From NCBI GenBank assembly GCA_003280055.1, contig QCGG01000002.1:1-64000 (forward strand): a DNA stretch of 64,000 nt. Direction: 5' to 3'. Of the stretch, positions 19,999 to 29,855 are shown piece by piece. Source of the DNA: Prochlorococcus sp. AG-363-P19 (lineage in GTDB: Bacteria > Cyanobacteriota > Cyanobacteriia > PCC-6307 > Cyanobiaceae). How positions within the stretch are numbered: the first letter of the stretch is position 1; each line of letters starts with the position of its first letter. A program made the position numbers and the translations under genes. The notes under the pieces are model-generated. The model was not told the DNA's origin. It saw nothing but the letters and a program-made list of their open reading frames with translations, and did no database searches.

Positions 19999-20346
19999 AT
20001 GACTGAGACACAACTTAAATGCACTACACGCCATATCAGGCTTTTCACCGCAAGGGTTGAAGAGGGCAGGCTTGTACCTGATCCAACTCGTCTAACCCTA
20101 GATCTCGATCCTGATAACGAGTTTATTTGGACAGAGGAAGTTATTAACAAAGTGCAGCATCGCTTCAATGAATTAGTTCAGGAAAATGAAGGGCGCGAAC
20201 TGAGCGAATACAACCTGAGACGCATTGGATCAGATCTAGAAGGTACTATTCGCCAACTACTACAAGAAGGTCTTTTGAGCTATAACCCTGATTGTCGAGT
20301 CCTCAACTATTCCATGGGGCTACCTAGAGCTAGTGATCTCCTGTGA
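19999..20346 (+). CDS. ndhM: NDH-1 complex subunit M
   Basis: NdhM is a cyanobacterial/plastid-specific subunit of the photosynthetic NDH-1 complex, placed near the ferredoxin side. The 115-residue protein has '[11 protein letters not shown]', '[16 protein letters not shown]', '[19 protein letters not shown]' and '[13 protein letters not shown]', all characteristic. Its TGA stop overlaps the GTG start of the next gene (GTGA), so the two are translationally coupled. Confidence 0.95.
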   Translation: MTETQLKCTTRHIRLFTARVEEGRLVPDPTRLTLDLDPDNEFIWTEEVINKVQHRFNELVQENEGRELSEYNLRRIGSDLEGTIRQLLQEGLLSYNPDCRVLNYSMGLPRASDLL

Positions 20347-21002
20347 CTAGATCTCCTTACAACAACAATCGATCCAGAAGAGCATTGGGAAGCAGTGGAA
20401 GAAGGCGTGATGAAAGTAGATATAGAGGAGCTAGAGGAGAATTTGGCCCTAATTATGGCCAGGGAAATAAATCTCGCTCTTCCTCTTCATTTGGTGGTGG
20501 GCAAGGCGGTGGTGGATTCAAAATGAATACCGGCACAGTTGCCGTCATAGCAGGAGTTCTTGTGGTGGGGATTGGTATAGGAAGTGCAATTACAAGCACA
20601 ACACAAGGCGGACAAGGCAATATTGCTAGCCAACAACAACTTGATATGGCAGTCCCTGATCCAGAGTTTTGCAGACAATGGGGAGCCAGTGCATTTGTAA
20701 TAGATGTAGAGATGTATACAACACTCAATCCATCAACCAGTTTCGTAACACAACCGGCTCTCCAGCCTGGTTGCGTTATACGAAGAGAAAACTGGACAGT
20801 CCTACAAAAACAAGGAGCAATTACTAATGAAGACGTTAGAGAATGTAAGCAAAGAATGAATACCTTTGCCTACATCGGCTCAATTAGAGACAACCCCGTT
20901 GTGCGATGTGTATATCAAGCAGATATCAATGAAAACAAATTTATTATCAAAGGACCTGCCGAAGACGCCTCAGGAGTCAATCAAGAGGCTGTGCAATTCT
21001 AA
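20343..21002 (+). CDS. DUF3172 family single-pass membrane protein
   Basis: The N-terminal 60 residues are Arg/Ser/Gly-rich and probably disordered. One hydrophobic segment (about 63-88, '[20 protein letters not shown]') follows, then a folded domain with '[20 protein letters not shown]' and several cysteines. This matches DUF3172, a cyanobacterial/plant family of unknown function. The GTG start overlaps the ndhM stop. The stop codon lies inside the 40-bp palindrome shared with rbcR. Coupling to ndhM hints at a thylakoid role, but that is inference. Confidence 0.85.
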   Translation: MTRSPYNNNRSRRALGSSGRRRDESRYRGARGEFGPNYGQGNKSRSSSSFGGGQGGGGFKMNTGTVAVIAGVLVVGIGIGSAITSTTQGGQGNIASQQQLDMAVPDPEFCRQWGASAFVIDVEMYTTLNPSTSFVTQPALQPGCVIRRENWTVLQKQGAITNEDVRECKQRMNTFAYIGSIRDNPVVRCVYQADINENKFIIKGPAEDASGVNQEAVQF

Positions 21003-21035
21003 TGATCTAAGTGAGCTCACTTAGATCATTAGAAT
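20996..21035. repeat. 40-bp perfect palindrome at a convergent gene junction
   Basis: Every base from 20996 to 21015 is mirrored by its complement from 21016 to 21035; the centre is GTGAGCTCAC. It holds the TAA of the DUF3172 gene (21000-21002) and the stop of rbcR (minus strand, 21009-21007). It can form the same hairpin in either transcript and probably acts as a bidirectional terminator or mRNA 3' stabiliser. There is no long T run on either side. Confidence 0.85.
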
Positions 21036-21984
21036 AACCTTTGGTCTTTCTAAGAGGACTATCCGTGCTAGCAAAAACTGGCAAGACATCTTCTCTAAAA
21101 GCCTCAGCAGCTCGTGAACAATACCTAGCAGGATGAGTTATCAGTTTCAGCTGACGTGAGACTTGGAGGTCAGCAATAACGGGCCTATGAACAGTACCTG
21201 CATTCAGCTCACGCTCAATAGAAACCACAGGAAGAAATGCTGCTCCTAATCCAGCTTGGACAGCATTCTTAATTGCTTCAAGCGAATTTAGTTCCATTTC
21301 TATCCTCAATCTCTGTACATCTAAACCTGATTCTTGAAGTAATTGATCAACCATTTTTCTAGTTGTAGATTGTGTATCAAGACTTACAAAACCCAATCTA
21401 TAAAGATCCTCTTTAGTTAATTCATTAAGCCTTGCCAAAGGATGTTTTTTGGGCAAAACAAGCGCCACTTCGTCACTTGCATAAGGAACAACTTTAAGTA
21501 ATTCATTCAATTCTGCAGGCAGCTCACCGCCAATAATCGCAAGATCAATTTGGCCATTAGCCACACTCCAGCCAGTTCTACGTGTGCTGTGCACTTGCAA
21601 CTGAACAGAAACATCTGGGTATTTCTGCCTAAACAAACCAATCATTCTTGGCATGAGATATGTCCCTGTCGTCTGGCTTGCTCCAACTACCAAAGAGCCA
21701 CCCTTAAGCTCATGAAGGTCTTCTATCGCCCTACAGGCCTCTTGACATTGACTAAGGATTCTTTCGCAATAAGTCAAAAGAACCTTACCAGCCTCGGTTA
21801 GCTGGGCCCTGCGCCCTCCCCTATCAAAGAGTACGACCTCAAGTTGTTTCTCCAGATTCTGAATCTGCAGGCTAACCGCAGGCTGAGTTACATAAAGACT
21901 GTCGGCAGCTTTCTTAAAGCTGCCTTCGCGCTCTATGGCTCGTAGGATTCGAAGCTGATCGAGAGTAAAAGGCAGTTCGGCCAT
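21007..21984 (-). CDS. rbcR: LysR-type regulator RbcR (Ycf30)
   Basis: LysR family proteins use an N-terminal winged helix ('[20 protein letters not shown]', '[15 protein letters not shown]') and a C-terminal co-inducer domain. The sequence and its position beside ndhF fit RbcR/Ycf30, which activates RuBisCO and carbon-metabolism genes in response to metabolites; NdhR and CmpR are close paralogues, so the assignment within the family is less sure than the family itself. The 325-residue length is normal. The last codons run through the shared palindrome. Its start is 13 bases from the divergent next gene. Confidence 0.88.
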   Translation of the reverse strand: MAELPFTLDQLRILRAIEREGSFKKAADSLYVTQPAVSLQIQNLEKQLEVVLFDRGGRRAQLTEAGKVLLTYCERILSQCQEACRAIEDLHELKGGSLVVGASQTTGTYLMPRMIGLFRQKYPDVSVQLQVHSTRRTGWSVANGQIDLAIIGGELPAELNELLKVVPYASDEVALVLPKKHPLARLNELTKEDLYRLGFVSLDTQSTTRKMVDQLLQESGLDVQRLRIEMELNSLEAIKNAVQAGLGAAFLPVVSIERELNAGTVHRPVIADLQVSRQLKLITHPARYCSRAAEAFREDVLPVFASTDSPLRKTKGYSNDLSELT

Positions 21985-21997
21985 GACAGCTGCCTAA

Positions 21998-22819
21998 ATG
22001 GCAGCAACAATAGAAAAAACTCTACGTGGGAATCTATTAATCCCGAAAACACCTAACAATTTTCACGAGCAATTGCTACAACTCTCTGCAAACCAAATAC
22101 ACCACAGCAGTGGTGTAATGCTGCTACTAATTCTTGGCTTCGCCATAATTCATAGTGGGGGGGCTGCTATTCGTTCCAATGTTGAGGCAAAAATTGGAGC
22201 CAGAGCATGGCGCTTGATTTTTGCCAGTGCAAGCATTCCCTCTGCAGTCTTACTCATTGGGTATTTCCTGGCACACCGTTATGACGGTATACGGCTCTGG
22301 AATGTACAAGGACTACCTGGCATACAAAGTGCTGTATGGATCTTTACTGCTATTAGTTTCCTGTTTCTCTATCCAGCCACATACAATCTTTTAGAAATCC
22401 CAGCTTTACTTAAACCTGAAGTAAGGCTCTACACAACCGGAATTATTCGAATCAGCAGGCACCCTCAAGCAATTGGTCAAATTCTTTGGTGCTTGAGTCA
22501 CACACTTTGGATTGGAAGCACTTTCATGCTGGTTACTTCAGCTGGATTAATTGCCCACCATCTTTTTGCTATCTGGCATGGGGACCGAAGATTAAAAAAG
22601 AGGTTTGGGATCGAATTCGATGAATTAAAAATTAAAACATCTGTAATCCCATTTTTAGCTATTTTGAATGGCCGCCAAAAATTATTTTTAGAAGAATTTC
22701 TTAGGCCTGCACAGCTAGGTATTGTTATTGCAATTGGTTTGATCTGGTGGTCCCACCGCTTCATTTCTATAACCAGCAATACATTCATCTCTTCACACCT
22801 TTCCAAACTACTGGGCTGA
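21998..22819 (+). CDS. 15-cis-zeta-carotene isomerase homologue (NnrU domain, Z-ISO)
   Basis: This 273-residue integral membrane protein has about seven hydrophobic segments and the NnrU domain. Its core 'RHPQAIGQILWCLSHTLWIG', followed by 'GLIAHHLFAIWHGDRRL', 'TSVIPF' and 'NGRQKL', closely follows plant Z-ISO. That haem-dependent enzyme isomerises the 15-cis bond of zeta-carotene between phytoene desaturase and zeta-carotene desaturase. Conserved His residues (RHP, SHT, HH) could be haem ligands. Generic annotation would call it only NnrU. crtB and crtP lie within 4 kb. Function is inferred from sequence similarity. Confidence 0.85.
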   Translation: MAATIEKTLRGNLLIPKTPNNFHEQLLQLSANQIHHSSGVMLLLILGFAIIHSGGAAIRSNVEAKIGARAWRLIFASASIPSAVLLIGYFLAHRYDGIRLWNVQGLPGIQSAVWIFTAISFLFLYPATYNLLEIPALLKPEVRLYTTGIIRISRHPQAIGQILWCLSHTLWIGSTFMLVTSAGLIAHHLFAIWHGDRRLKKRFGIEFDELKIKTSVIPFLAILNGRQKLFLEEFLRPAQLGIVIAIGLIWWSHRFISITSNTFISSHLSKLLG

Positions 22820-22853
22820 AATGCCTACACTCGCAAGAGCCTAAAAAGTGCTG

Positions 22854-24881
22854 ATGCCTTCGGCCGCAGAATTTGCCTGGTTAATACCTGTACTTCCTCT
22901 AATAGGTGCAGTAGCTATAGGACTGGGCTTAATTACTTTCAATCAAGCAATTAATGATCTCCGAAAACCTGTCGCAATAACTCTCCTGAGCTGTGTAGGG
23001 GCTTCTGCAATCCTCAGTTATGCGGTTCTTGCTGAACAAATCAATGGCGGCCCTGTTGTTGAACATCTTTTTATTTGGGCAAGTGCGGGCAATTTCAATC
23101 TGCCAATGGGCTATGTGATTGATCCTTTAGGAGCTGTAATGCTCTCACTTGTGACCACAGTGGCTCTGCTGGTGATGATCTACTCGCATGGCTATATGGC
23201 TCACGACAAGGGCTACGTAAGATTTTTTACTTATCTTGCACTCTTTAGCAGCTCAATGCTTGGGCTCATCGTCAGTCCCAATCTTCTTGAGGTTTATGTC
23301 TTTTGGGAATTAGTAGGAATGTGTTCTTACCTACTAGTTGGTTTTTGGTATGACAGAGATGGTGCTGCTCATGCAGCACAAAAAGCTTTTGTTGTAAATA
23401 GAGTTGGTGATTTTGGGCTATTGCTTGGAATTCTTGGTCTCTTTTGGGCTACAAAAAGCTTTGACTTCCAAGGAATTGCAGATGGTCTTGAAAATGCTAT
23501 TGCGCTAGGGGCAGTGCCTCACTGGGCAGCATTGGCTTTATGTCTATTGGTATTTATGGGGCCAATGGCAAAGTCAGCACAATTCCCACTGCATGTATGG
23601 CTTCCTGATGCAATGGAAGGCCCTACTCCAATCTCTGCTTTGATTCATGCTGCAACCATGGTTGCAGCAGGGGTATTTCTCGTAGCCAGACTAGACCCTC
23701 TTTATAGCCAATTCCCTAGCGTTGGACTTGCCATAGCAACCATAGGAACTATCACCTGCTTTCTTGGTGCATCAATAGCGCTAACACAAATGGACCTCAA
23801 AAAAGGTTTGGCCTACAGCACAGTTTCTCAATTGGGTTACATGATGCTTGCGATGGGCTGTGGCGCTCCCGTGGCAGGAATGTTCCATCTAGTTACTCAT
23901 GCCTTCTTTAAAGCCATGCTCTTCCTTGGATCAGGTTCCGTAATTCATGCGATGGAAGAGGTTGTAGGCCATGAGCCAATCCTTGCTCAAGATATGAGGT
24001 TAATGGGTGGTCTTAGAAAAAAAATGCCCTTAACCTCATCTACCTTTCTTATTGGTTGTATCGCAATTAGTGGAATACCCCCATTAGCAGGCTTCTGGAG
24101 CAAAGATGAAATCCTAGGTCAAGCATTTAATTCCTTCCCCTTCCTATGGGCTATTGGCTTTCTAACCGCTGGCATGACAGCCTTTTATATGTTCCGGCTT
24201 TATTTTCTTACATTTGAGGGAGATTTCCGAGGAGATAATAAAGCTCTTCAAACAGAATTACTTAGTCTTTCAGGACAGACAATCGAGGAGGAAGAAACAG
24301 AAGAAGAAGGTTCAAATCAATCAGAGCATTCAGGGGTGATTCATGAGTCACCATGGCCAATGACCTTGCCTCTTGCTGTGCTTGCTGTCCCTTCAATTCT
24401 CATTGGTTTCCTAGGGATGCCATGGTCAAACAAATTTGGAACACTATTAGATGCTAATGAAGCACTAGACATGGCAAGCAATTTTCAATTAGGAGAGTTT
24501 CTACTATTAGCAGGTGCTTCTGTTTTAATCTCTTCAATAGGAATAAGTATTGCTTTTTTAGCCTACTACCGTAAGCAGATTAACCTGACAAAACTCTTCG
24601 TTCAAAGGTTTTCAAATGTAAATGCTTTCCTACAAAATAAATGGTATTTAGATGACATAAATCACAGGATTTTTGTAAGAGGAAGTAGAAAACTGGCTAA
24701 AGAAGTTTTAGAAGTTGACGCTAAAGTGGTCGATGGTGTGGTGAATCTCACCGGACTACTAACCCTTGGTAGCGGTGAAGGCTTGAAGTACTTGGAAACT
24801 GGAAGAGCACAGTTTTATGCATTGATCGTATTCGGAGGAGTGATTGCTCTGGTATTGCTTTTTGGGGTTCTTGGTGGTTAA
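22854..24881 (+). CDS. ndhF: NDH-1 complex subunit 5 (NdhF1)
   Basis: This proton-pumping membrane subunit, related to antiporters, has many transmembrane helices, 'YVFWELVGMCSYLLVGFWYD' and 'WLPDAMEGPTPISALIHAAT', the conserved helices 5-8 signature, and a C-terminal lateral helix. An acidic loop rich in Glu (around residues 477-492) interrupts two helices. ATG 22854 is preferred; a GTG two codons upstream is possible. With the following ndhD it belongs to the respiratory/cyclic NDH-1 type rather than the CO2-uptake type. Confidence 0.95.
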   Translation: MPSAAEFAWLIPVLPLIGAVAIGLGLITFNQAINDLRKPVAITLLSCVGASAILSYAVLAEQINGGPVVEHLFIWASAGNFNLPMGYVIDPLGAVMLSLVTTVALLVMIYSHGYMAHDKGYVRFFTYLALFSSSMLGLIVSPNLLEVYVFWELVGMCSYLLVGFWYDRDGAAHAAQKAFVVNRVGDFGLLLGILGLFWATKSFDFQGIADGLENAIALGAVPHWAALALCLLVFMGPMAKSAQFPLHVWLPDAMEGPTPISALIHAATMVAAGVFLVARLDPLYSQFPSVGLAIATIGTITCFLGASIALTQMDLKKGLAYSTVSQLGYMMLAMGCGAPVAGMFHLVTHAFFKAMLFLGSGSVIHAMEEVVGHEPILAQDMRLMGGLRKKMPLTSSTFLIGCIAISGIPPLAGFWSKDEILGQAFNSFPFLWAIGFLTAGMTAFYMFRLYFLTFEGDFRGDNKALQTELLSLSGQTIEEEETEEEGSNQSEHSGVIHESPWPMTLPLAVLAVPSILIGFLGMPWSNKFGTLLDANEALDMASNFQLGEFLLLAGASVLISSIGISIAFLAYYRKQINLTKLFVQRFSNVNAFLQNKWYLDDINHRIFVRGSRKLAKEVLEVDAKVVDGVVNLTGLLTLGSGEGLKYLETGRAQFYALIVFGGVIALVLLFGVLGG

Positions 24882-24983
24882 GAAGCTTTCCATCTCTACA
24901 TTCTGTTATGTGTCAACGCCTATAAAGGTGGTGCGAGAACTCCCAGGATTTCTACACTTCCAGAAAGTGGTTAAACCTTCTAA

Positions 24984-26636
24984 GTGCTGGAATTTGCATT
25001 TAACGCAACCATTGAACCTGGCAATGGCCTTATAGCAGAAGTGATTACATCTGATTTCCCATGGCTCAGCCTCTCAATATTCTTCCCTATTGTCGGAGCC
25101 TTTTTAGTACCTTTTATCCCCGATCAAGGCGAAGGCAAACAAGTTCGCTGGTTTGCTCTAGGAGTTTCTCTGATCACCTTCCTAATTACAGTTGGGGCCT
25201 ACAAAAGCGGATATGAGCCAACTGTAAACGGTCTCCAACTGTCAGAAAAAATAAGTTGGCTTCCTGATCTAGGGCTGAATTGGTCAGTTGGGGCGGATGG
25301 ACTGTCTATGCCTTTGATCCTTTTAACTAGCTTCATAACTTCTTTAGCAGTACTCGCTGCCTGGCCAGTCACCTTTAAACCAAAACTGTTCTTTTTTCTA
25401 ATGTTGGCCATGGATGGTGGCCAAATAGCAGTTTTCGCTGTTCAGGATATGTTGCTATTTTTCCTTGCGTGGGAACTTGAACTTATACCTGTTTATCTTT
25501 TACTAGCAATATGGGGTGGCAAAAAACGTCAATATGCAGCGACAAAATTCATTATCTATACAGCAGGAAGTTCCTTATTCATATTATTAGCTGCCCTTGG
25601 AATGGGTTTCTTCGGTGGTGGCACCCCAAGCTTTGAATACACTGTCCTGGCAGAAAAAGGGTTTGGTTCTAATTTCCAATTGCTCTGCTACATAGGACTT
25701 TTAATTGCATTCGGAGTGAAATTACCTGTTGTTCCATTGCACACTTGGCTTCCAGATGCACATGGAGAAGCAACAGCTCCAGTCCACATGCTTCTCGCAG
25801 GGATCTTGTTAAAAATGGGTGGCTATGCACTTTTGAGATTCAATGCGCAACTTCTACCTGATGCTCATGCACAATTTGCTCCTCTTTTGATCATTCTTGG
25901 AGTGGTCAATATCATTTATGCAGCTCTAACTTCCTTCGCGCAAAGAAACCTCAAACGCAAAATTGCATATAGCTCAATAAGTCATATGGGCTTTGTGCTT
26001 ATTGGCATAGGAAGCTTCAGTGCTCTAGGGACTAGTGGTGCGATGCTGCAAATGATTAGTCATGGATTAATTGGTGCAAGCCTCTTCTTCCTAGTAGGTG
26101 CAACTTATGACCGCACCCATACTCTTCAACTTGAAGAGATGGGTGGAGTAGGCCAAAAAATGCGCATAATGTTTGCACTTTGGACTGCTTGCTCTCTTGC
26201 CTCACTTGCTCTACCAGGAATGAGCGGTTTTGTATCAGAATTAATGGTTTTTGCAGGGCTTGTAACAGATGAAACCTACACACTTACATTCAGAATTGTA
26301 ATTGCAGCTTTGGCAGCAATAGGTGTAATTCTTACACCGATTTACTTGCTATCAATGCTTCGAGAAATCTTCTTTGGAAAAGAGAATACCGAACTTGTAT
26401 CTAATACAAATCTTGTAGATGCTGAACCCAGGGAGATATATATAATTGGCTGCCTACTCGTACCCATTATTGGGATTGGCCTCTATCCAAGACTTGTTAC
26501 AGATAGCTATACCGCCTCAATAGAAGCGCTTGTAAAGCGAGATCTCTTAGCAATTGAACAACTTCAAAAGCCTGCAAGCCCTCTCATAAGGACCAAAAAT
26601 CTTTTACCTGCTTTTATAAATGCACCTAGACTTTAA
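24984..26636 (+). CDS. ndhD: NDH-1 complex subunit 4 (NdhD1)
   Basis: NdhD is a proton-pumping antiporter-like subunit. The 550-residue polytopic protein has '[20 protein letters not shown]', '[20 protein letters not shown]' and '[20 protein letters not shown]', which are standard NuoM/NdhD motifs; adjacency to ndhF supports ndhD1. The start is GTG. The 102 bases between ndhF and ndhD contain only a short 5-bp hairpin and could carry an internal promoter. Confidence 0.95.
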   Translation: MLEFAFNATIEPGNGLIAEVITSDFPWLSLSIFFPIVGAFLVPFIPDQGEGKQVRWFALGVSLITFLITVGAYKSGYEPTVNGLQLSEKISWLPDLGLNWSVGADGLSMPLILLTSFITSLAVLAAWPVTFKPKLFFFLMLAMDGGQIAVFAVQDMLLFFLAWELELIPVYLLLAIWGGKKRQYAATKFIIYTAGSSLFILLAALGMGFFGGGTPSFEYTVLAEKGFGSNFQLLCYIGLLIAFGVKLPVVPLHTWLPDAHGEATAPVHMLLAGILLKMGGYALLRFNAQLLPDAHAQFAPLLIILGVVNIIYAALTSFAQRNLKRKIAYSSISHMGFVLIGIGSFSALGTSGAMLQMISHGLIGASLFFLVGATYDRTHTLQLEEMGGVGQKMRIMFALWTACSLASLALPGMSGFVSELMVFAGLVTDETYTLTFRIVIAALAAIGVILTPIYLLSMLREIFFGKENTELVSNTNLVDAEPREIYIIGCLLVPIIGIGLYPRLVTDSYTASIEALVKRDLLAIEQLQKPASPLIRTKNLLPAFINAPRL

Positions 26637-26770
26637 GGGGGTATTACCAGTAATTTTCAATACTTTATTTTCTTCACAAGAAATTTTGCGGTAAAACAAC
26701 GACAACCAAATACATTTGACTGGCAACTTGCTCTTAATGCAGATAACTTTCAGAAAAGCTTTTTTTAACC

Positions 26771-27661
26771 TTGCAGGAAGATGGACTAGATAAGGGCGTG
26801 AACTCTGCAGCCAGGCTTGCTATTCGTCTGCTCCAAGATGCCGCGGAACAAGGGGATCTAGATCCATGGGATGTTGACGTCATAGCAGTTATTGATGGGT
26901 TCTTAGATCAATTACGCCAGAGAATTGAAATCCCAAGACAGATATCTGCTCAAATCAATCCCCATGGTGGAAGCTTTGAACATGATTTAGCTGAAAGCAG
27001 CGAGGCTTTTCTGGCTGCATCAATATTGGTTGGATTAAAAGCAGAGGTATTAGAAGCTCAAACTTTTCCTCCAGAACCACTAGAGGACGAATACTTCGAT
27101 ACAGAGCTATCTGAACAAGGATGGCTGGATCCAAGCTTTGTACTGCCACAAAGGCCAGAGCGACACCTATTGAGGCGACCGGTCGCTCCTCCTCCCCTAC
27201 GCCGTCCTGTAAGCCTTGGAGAACTCATAGAGCAACTAGAGACAATTGCAAAACAACTTGAATCCGATGACCTAGAACAGCGAAGGAGAAAGAAAAAAAA
27301 GCGTTTTAGTGATCGAGAGGCCATTGCTCAAGTCAAAGCATTAGCGCACCGAGAAAAACTACCTGAAACAACAGCAGCCCTAGGCGTTTTCTTAAAAAAC
27401 TGGGAATCCGCTATGCATTGGACAGACTTTGAGGTCTTAGTTCAAAAATGGAAAGAAACGGCTAGAGAAGATTTAGATACTGATCGAGTGGGTGTGTTTT
27501 GGGCACTTTTGTTTTTGTGTTCCCAAGGACAAATACAACTGGAACAACAAGGCTCTTTATTTGCACCTATAAGGCTGAAACGAATACTCTCACCAGGAAC
27601 TTTTGCTCAACTTCCTCTAAAAGCAGCCGACGTGACACCTGCCACGCCGGCTGCCGCATAG
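26771..27661 (+). CDS. scpA: Segregation and condensation protein A
   Basis: ScpA is the kleisin that bridges SMC heads with ScpB in chromosome condensation. The N-terminus (residues 10-45, 'AARLAIRLLQDAAEQGDLDP' then 'WDVDVIAVIDGFLDQL') and the C-terminal winged helix ('FWALLFLCSQGQIQLEQQGS') match ScpA. The middle contains a Pro/Arg-rich linker and a basic RRRKKKKR block (about 172-179). The start is TTG. No scpB or smc gene is in the window, so it is separated from its partners. Confidence 0.88.
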   Translation: MQEDGLDKGVNSAARLAIRLLQDAAEQGDLDPWDVDVIAVIDGFLDQLRQRIEIPRQISAQINPHGGSFEHDLAESSEAFLAASILVGLKAEVLEAQTFPPEPLEDEYFDTELSEQGWLDPSFVLPQRPERHLLRRPVAPPPLRRPVSLGELIEQLETIAKQLESDDLEQRRRKKKKRFSDREAIAQVKALAHREKLPETTAALGVFLKNWESAMHWTDFEVLVQKWKETAREDLDTDRVGVFWALLFLCSQGQIQLEQQGSLFAPIRLKRILSPGTFAQLPLKAADVTPATPAAA

Positions 27662-27717
27662 AAGCGAGGGTGCATGGGCGTCTATGTTGTCTCACTAGAT
27701 GAGGCCTAAAAACGCCT

Positions 27718-28896
27718 ATGAAGGCGATGATTCTGGCGGCCGGAAAGGGTACGAGAGTACAACCGATCACTCACGTGATCCCAAAGCCAATGATTCCAAT
27801 CCTACAGAAACCAGTTATGGAGTTTCTGTTGGAACTCCTTAAGGAACATGGATTTACAGAGGTGATGGTCAATGTCTCACACCTAGCAGAAGAAATTGAG
27901 AACTATTTCCGAGATGGTCAACGTTTTGGTGTTGAAATTGCATATAGCTTTGAGGGAAGAATTGAAGATGGTGAGCTAATAGGAGATGCCTTAGGTTCAG
28001 CAGGAGGACTCAAAAAAATCCAAGATTTTCAAAAATTCTTTGATGATACATTTGTAGTTTTATGCGGTGATGCACTGATCGATCTTGATCTCACAGAAGC
28101 AGTAAAGCGTCATAGAGCCAAAGGTGCCATGGCAAGCTTAATAACTAAGAGAGTCCCTAAAGATCAAGTCAGTAGTTATGGAGTTGTCGTAACTGATGAC
28201 AATGATCTTGTTCAAGATTTCCAAGAAAAACCTGCTATAGATGAAGCACGTAGCGACACAATTAATACTGGAATATACCTTTTTGAACCTGAAATATTTG
28301 ATCACATCCCTTCTAAAAAGCCATTTGATATTGGATCTGATTTGTTTCCAAAATTGGTAGAAATGAAAGCTCCTTTTTATGCCTTACCAATGGATTTTGA
28401 ATGGGTAGATATTGGGAAAGTCCCCGACTACTGGAAAGCAATTAGAAGTGTGCTACAAGGGGAAGTAAGACAAATTGGTATACCAGGAAAACAAATAAAG
28501 CCTGGTATTTATACAGGTCTAAATGTAGCTGCGAATTGGGATAAAATAGATGTTAAAGGACCTATATATGTTGGAGGAATGACCCGCATTGAAGATGGAG
28601 CAACAATTATTGGACCATCAATGATTGGGCCAAGTTGTTGCATCTGCGAAGGAGCAACAATCGACAACTCAATTATCTTTGACTATTCGCGAATAGGAGC
28701 TGGGGTTCAACTAGTCGAAAAGCTTGTTTTTGGAAGATATTGTGTAGGAAAAAATGGCAATCACTTTGATCTGCAAGAAGCCGCGCTGGATTGGCTAATT
28801 ACTGATGCAAGACGCCAAGATCTCGTTGAACCATCCCCTCAACAAAAGGCTATGGCAGAACTTCTGGGAACTGACTTAACTGCTCCTGCTAGTTAA
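27718..28896 (+). CDS. Nucleotidyltransferase family sugar-nucleotide pyrophosphorylase
   Basis: The N-terminal domain starts 'MKAMILAAGKGTRVQPIT', the pyrophosphorylase signature, with 'PKPMIPI', 'VLCGDALIDLDL' and 'FEWVDIGKVPDYWKAI'. The C-terminal third (about 260-340) is a left-handed beta-helix of hexapeptide repeats ('GGMTRIEDGATIIGPSMIG'). The architecture fits mannose-1-phosphate guanylyltransferase or glucose-1-phosphate nucleotidyltransferase; the sugar cannot be decided from sequence. Its stop overlaps the convergent metF stop by 8 bases. Confidence 0.88.
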   Translation: MKAMILAAGKGTRVQPITHVIPKPMIPILQKPVMEFLLELLKEHGFTEVMVNVSHLAEEIENYFRDGQRFGVEIAYSFEGRIEDGELIGDALGSAGGLKKIQDFQKFFDDTFVVLCGDALIDLDLTEAVKRHRAKGAMASLITKRVPKDQVSSYGVVVTDDNDLVQDFQEKPAIDEARSDTINTGIYLFEPEIFDHIPSKKPFDIGSDLFPKLVEMKAPFYALPMDFEWVDIGKVPDYWKAIRSVLQGEVRQIGIPGKQIKPGIYTGLNVAANWDKIDVKGPIYVGGMTRIEDGATIIGPSMIGPSCCICEGATIDNSIIFDYSRIGAGVQLVEKLVFGRYCVGKNGNHFDLQEAALDWLITDARRQDLVEPSPQQKAMAELLGTDLTAPAS

Positions 28897-29770
28897 CCCC
28901 AGCCTTAGAAAGAATCTCAGGGATGAGATTCTCGGCTTTCACAGCCATAATGTGAACTCCCTGTGCAATAGACAAATAACTTTCTACTTGCTCAGAAGCG
29001 ATAGCAACACCTTCTGCAATTGGATCAGAAGCGTTTTCAAGTCGTTCTATCAAAAAATCAGGTATAGAAGCCCCAGGAACAACCCTGTTTATGAATCTTG
29101 CATTACGAGCGGATTTCAATAAAAACACACCTGCTAAAACTGGTAACGCAAGAGGTCTCGCTACTTGAGAACAAAATTCTTCAAGGACATTTGATTCCAT
29201 AACCATCTGTGTTTGTAAGAACTTTGCACCAGCAGCCTTTTTACGTTCCAAGCGTTTGAAGATACCTGAAAAGTTCTTACAATTAGGATCAGCTGCAGCT
29301 CCAGGGAAAAAATTCGTTCCGCCGTCAGGCAAAAAGCCTTTAACAGGATCTTCAGCTCGATTAAAACAGGAGATTTGCTGAAGAAGTCTTACAGATTCAA
29401 AATCATTCACTGGTTTCGCTTCGGACTGATCACCTACTCGCACTGGATCTCCAGTAAGACAAAGCACATTTCGAATTCCTAAAGCATGCGCACCAAGCAG
29501 ATCGCTCTGTATAGCAATACGATTCCTATCTCTACAACCGACCTGCAAAATTGGTTCCAAGCCAGCATTAAGTAACAACCTACAAACCGCAAGGCTGCTC
29601 ATTCTCATGACCGCCCTACTACCATCAGTAACATTAATTGCATGTACGCAACCCCTCAAAGTCTCTGCCATTGCTAGAGACTTGGTTGGATCAGCTCCTC
29701 TTGGAGGCATGATTTCCGCAGTAATTGTTACGGCTCCTCCCTCAAGAGACCGCTGAAGCGTTGCAATCAA
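28889..29770 (-). CDS. metF: Methylenetetrahydrofolate reductase
   Basis: MetF reduces 5,10-methylene-THF to 5-methyl-THF for methionine synthesis. The 293-residue barrel has 'VTITAEIMPPRGADPTKSL', 'HAINVTDGSRAVMRMSSL', 'NVLCLTGDPVRVGDQ' and 'AKFLQTQMVMESNVLEEF', typical of this enzyme. The start is TTG (29770). The last codons contain a 9-bp hairpin that may end transcription of the convergent sugar-nucleotide gene. A LuxR-type regulator diverges upstream. Confidence 0.9.
   Translation of the reverse strand: MIATLQRSLEGGAVTITAEIMPPRGADPTKSLAMAETLRGCVHAINVTDGSRAVMRMSSLAVCRLLLNAGLEPILQVGCRDRNRIAIQSDLLGAHALGIRNVLCLTGDPVRVGDQSEAKPVNDFESVRLLQQISCFNRAEDPVKGFLPDGGTNFFPGAAADPNCKNFSGIFKRLERKKAAGAKFLQTQMVMESNVLEEFCSQVARPLALPVLAGVFLLKSARNARFINRVVPGASIPDFLIERLENASDPIAEGVAIASEQVESYLSIAQGVHIMAVKAENLIPEILSKAGVN
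28911..28932 (+). terminator. Hairpin inside the metF 3' end, possible terminator
   Basis: AGAATCTCA (28911-28919) and TGAGATTCT (28924-28932) form a perfect 9-bp stem with loop GGGA, 15 bases past the stop of the plus-strand pyrophosphorylase gene and inside metF coding sequence. No T run follows directly, so termination is only a suggestion. Confidence 0.45.
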
Positions 29771-29855
29771 AACCCTTCTGCATTTAGCTTCTTACTATGG
29801 GTTATCGAACGGCAAGTCTGCTTAAGATGTATACAAAGGGCTCAGAGGGACGGCA

